Shown in pieces: positions 62,125 through 64,000 of a stretch of DNA of 64,000 nt. The notes below the pieces were generated by a model, which was given only the letters and a program-made list of their open reading frames with translations, ran no database searches and had not been told where the DNA came from. A program made the translations under genes and the position numbers. The stretch comes from Niabella drilacis (GTDB lineage Bacteria > Bacteroidota > Bacteroidia > Chitinophagales > Chitinophagaceae), in NCBI RefSeq assembly GCF_900101395.1, contig NZ_FMZO01000019.1, forward strand, positions 30,357-94,356, in the 5' to 3' direction. Numbering within the stretch: position 1 is the stretch's first letter; each line of letters opens with the position of its first letter.

Positions 62125-63792
62125 ATGAAATCAAAAATAATAATTGCCATCAGCATTCTTTGGACCGGTACATTCCTGTCCTCCTGCTCAAAGGTGCTGG
62201 ACAAAGCACCGCTGGACTCTTATACCGATGAGTCTGTGTGGAAAGATCTGAAGCTGGCAGAAGCCTACGCCAACAATATTTATAATGTGCTGCCCACCTT
62301 TACGGTTGACTGGGGAAGCTCACTGAACAGAAGTGTGGTCTTGTCATCTGCCTGTGATGAAGGCTTCACAAAGTTTGGCGATGGCTATACCTGTGGCGCC
62401 CGGAACGTGCTGAACAAGGGGTTGCTTTCCCCGGACAATGCCGGCAGTTTTGATATCTGGTCCAAAAATTACGGCCAGATCCAGAACGCCAATATTTTCC
62501 TTTCGAAGATCGATGATGTGCCCGGCGAGGAAGCGTATCGCAACCGCATAAAAGGAGAAGTCACCTTCCTGCGGGCTTATGCCTATTTTCAGCTGATCAG
62601 CGACTATGGCGGCGTACCATTGATTACGCAACCCTTCAACCTGAATTCCGATTTCAAAGCAACGCGGAGCAGCTTTGACGAATGCGTAAAATTCGTGAGC
62701 GATGAACTGGACAAAGCCGCTGCTTTACTGGCCAGTACCACGGCGCAGAGAGGCCGCGCTTCCACTCCGCTGGCCCTTGCCATCAAATCCAGGTTACTGT
62801 TATATGCCGCAAGCCCGTTGTGGAACCCCACCGGTGACCCGGCAAAATGGACGGCCGCATCTGCTGCTGCCAAAGCTGTGATCGACCTGCCCGGATTCAG
62901 CCTCTTCACCGGCAATTATGCCGATCTGTTCACCACATCCAACTCCGAGCTGATCGGCGTGCACCTGTCCGGTTACAAAGGTGAATGGGATCCTTTTAAC
63001 GGCCTGGAAATGATGTGCTTTCCCAACGGCTATCATGGCTGGGCGGCCTTTGCTCCCACACAGGACCTGGTAGATGCCTTTGGAACGGCGGATGGCAAAT
63101 ATATTACAGACCCTGCTTCCGGGTATGATCCGCAAAAGCCCTATGTAAACCGCGACCGCCGTTTTTATGCCGATATCATCTTTGACGGCCGGCTTACCGG
63201 TAACCCGGCGTTCTTCTCAGACCGTACCACTACGGCAGCCCAGTTTTATGAAGGCGGCTATGACTCTGACCAGGGCTTTGATGCCTGGAACAATAGCTTA
63301 ACCCGCTATGCATTCCGGAAGTATATGGACACTACGTTTAATTTCAACGCTACTACCCAAACCAATAAATTCTGGATCCTGGCCCGTTTAGGCGAGATCT
63401 ATCTTAACTATGCAGAAGCCGAATTTCATTTAGGTCATGAGGACGTTGCCCGCGATTACCTGCAGCGCATAAGGGTAAGGGCCGGCATTACCGCACCACT
63501 TACAGAGACCGGTGCTGCCCTTGAAGCCCGTATCCGCAACGAACGGCAGGTAGAGCTGGCTTTTGAAGGGCACCGGTATTATGATGTACGTCGCTGGAAA
63601 ATAGCAGAGACAACAGAAAATAAACCCGTGCGCCAGGTGATCATTACCCGAAATGCCACTACGGGTGCAAAGACTTACCAGTATAAGGATATAGAGCCCC
63701 GGAGCTTTGATAAAACCCGGCACTACCTGATGCCCATTCCCAGAACAGAGATTAAAAGAACCGGTTTACAGCAGAACCCGGGCTATAACTAG
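62125..63792 (+). CDS. SusD/RagB family nutrient-binding lipoprotein
   Basis: Outer-membrane lipoprotein, 555 residues, lid of the SusC above. Lipobox FLSSC (Cys21), KVLDKAPLDSYTDESVWKDL start, helical core (RIKGEVTFLRAYAYFQLISD), and the standard end (NERQVELAFEGHRYYDVRRW and PIPRTEIKRTGLQQNPGYN). No enzyme genes of this locus are visible before the window ends. Confidence 0.93.
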   Translation: MKSKIIIAISILWTGTFLSSCSKVLDKAPLDSYTDESVWKDLKLAEAYANNIYNVLPTFTVDWGSSLNRSVVLSSACDEGFTKFGDGYTCGARNVLNKGLLSPDNAGSFDIWSKNYGQIQNANIFLSKIDDVPGEEAYRNRIKGEVTFLRAYAYFQLISDYGGVPLITQPFNLNSDFKATRSSFDECVKFVSDELDKAAALLASTTAQRGRASTPLALAIKSRLLLYAASPLWNPTGDPAKWTAASAAAKAVIDLPGFSLFTGNYADLFTTSNSELIGVHLSGYKGEWDPFNGLEMMCFPNGYHGWAAFAPTQDLVDAFGTADGKYITDPASGYDPQKPYVNRDRRFYADIIFDGRLTGNPAFFSDRTTTAAQFYEGGYDSDQGFDAWNNSLTRYAFRKYMDTTFNFNATTQTNKFWILARLGEIYLNYAEAEFHLGHEDVARDYLQRIRVRAGITAPLTETGAALEARIRNERQVELAFEGHRYYDVRRWKIAETTENKPVRQVIITRNATTGAKTYQYKDIEPRSFDKTRHYLMPIPRTEIKRTGLQQNPGYN

Positions 63793-63940
63793 TGTTATGT
63801 TAAGCATAAAAAGGTGTACTATAGTTGCGACAGAAACGCGGAAGCATAGAAAAGAACTCAGTGATTCTGTGTATTCAGTGGCGGCAAAACAGACTTAACA
63901 TCACACTAGTGTTACGACAATTTAATTTAGAAACATTGTT

Positions 63941-63948
63941 TATATTTG
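63941..63948 (+). promoter_or_regulatory. Bacteroidota -7 element (TATATTTG) of the right-edge gene
   Basis: Exact TAnnTTTG, 20 bp before the ATG at 63969, within an AT-rich stretch. Upstream lies a spacer with CAGAAACG and CTCAGTG words. Confidence 0.55.
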
Positions 63949-63968
63949 TGTTGAACAACCCCATTATT

Positions 63969-64000
63969 ATGTCAACACAAGTAAAGTTAAGCGCAAAGGA
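63969..64000 (+). CDS. Start of an unidentified gene (cut by window edge)
   Basis: An ATG at 63969 opens MSTQVKLSAK and continues past the window. It has a good promoter element just upstream, so it is likely a real gene. Eleven codons are too few to identify it. Confidence 0.45.
   Translation, partial: MSTQVKLSAK

Noticed and set aside
1..64000. CRISPR arrays, tRNA or rRNA genes, prophage modules
   Set aside because: No regularly spaced repeats, no tRNA-like cloverleaf recognised by eye, and no phage structural genes; a tRNA scan would be needed to exclude tRNAs fully.

Overview
The window is about 50 percent GC chromosomal DNA from a member of the Bacteroidota, most likely the family Chitinophagaceae (a Niabella, Niastella or Chitinophaga type organism). 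Evidence for this: two SusC/SusD pairs, an ECF sigma/FecR/STN-receptor cascade, many short lipoproteins with a Cys followed by Ser-Lys or Lys-Lys, and several promoters of the Bacteroidota form TAnnTTTG. The genus is an inference. No rRNA, tRNA, CRISPR array or prophage was recognised.

Region 1-13.4 kb is a glycan-degradation region, mostly on the minus strand: a partial arylsulfatase, a GH43-type enzyme, a sulfatase with a C-terminal PA14-like domain, an endonuclease/exonuclease/phosphatase lipoprotein, a GH95 alpha-L-fucosidase with an inserted jelly-roll domain, an amidohydrolase resembling L-fuconolactonase, and a GH92 alpha-mannosidase. The first 2 kb is decayed: a SusD C-terminal relic, a sulfatase relic with its middle deleted, and a MITE-like element whose second copy lies at 26.1 kb. 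An AAA ATPase of the AAA_14/DUF4143 type follows, with a perfect 19-bp inverted repeat just upstream.

Region 14.8-25.4 kb is a plus-strand operon for the lower leucine pathway: methylcrotonyl-CoA carboxylase beta, methylglutaconyl-CoA hydratase, carboxylase alpha (biotin carboxylase plus BCCP), acyl-CoA dehydrogenase, HMG-CoA lyase, and both subunits of 3-oxoacid CoA-transferase. Together these convert isovaleryl-CoA to acetyl-CoA and acetoacetyl-CoA. Three foreign cassettes interrupt it: a REP-associated tyrosine transposase between two REP pairs, one of which encodes the C-terminus of the carboxylase alpha subunit, and two four-helix-bundle genes, each bracketed by short inverted repeats.

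Region 25.4-46.6 kb holds housekeeping and mixed genes: truncated YdeI and VOC remnants, a stand-alone PBP2, a succinate/acetate CoA-transferase, SMC with DnaA-box-like sites upstream, a metallo-hydrolase, a glycine-rich membrane-anchored surface protein, a TlpA-like lipoprotein, a phosphoserine phosphatase fused to a cut-down phosphoglycerate dehydrogenase, an SRPBCC protein, a DoxX/ECF sigma/FolE operon, a VOC protein, a YceH-family protein, an S41-like protein without catalytic residues, and two lipoproteins.

Region 46.9-64 kb contains a PHP-like secreted protein and two polysaccharide utilisation loci. The minus-strand locus is sigma, FecR, SusC with STN domain, SusD, TIG/NHL lipoprotein and GH20-like enzyme. 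The plus-strand locus is a divergent SusC/SusD pair without its own sigma/anti-sigma genes. A gene begins at the right edge.
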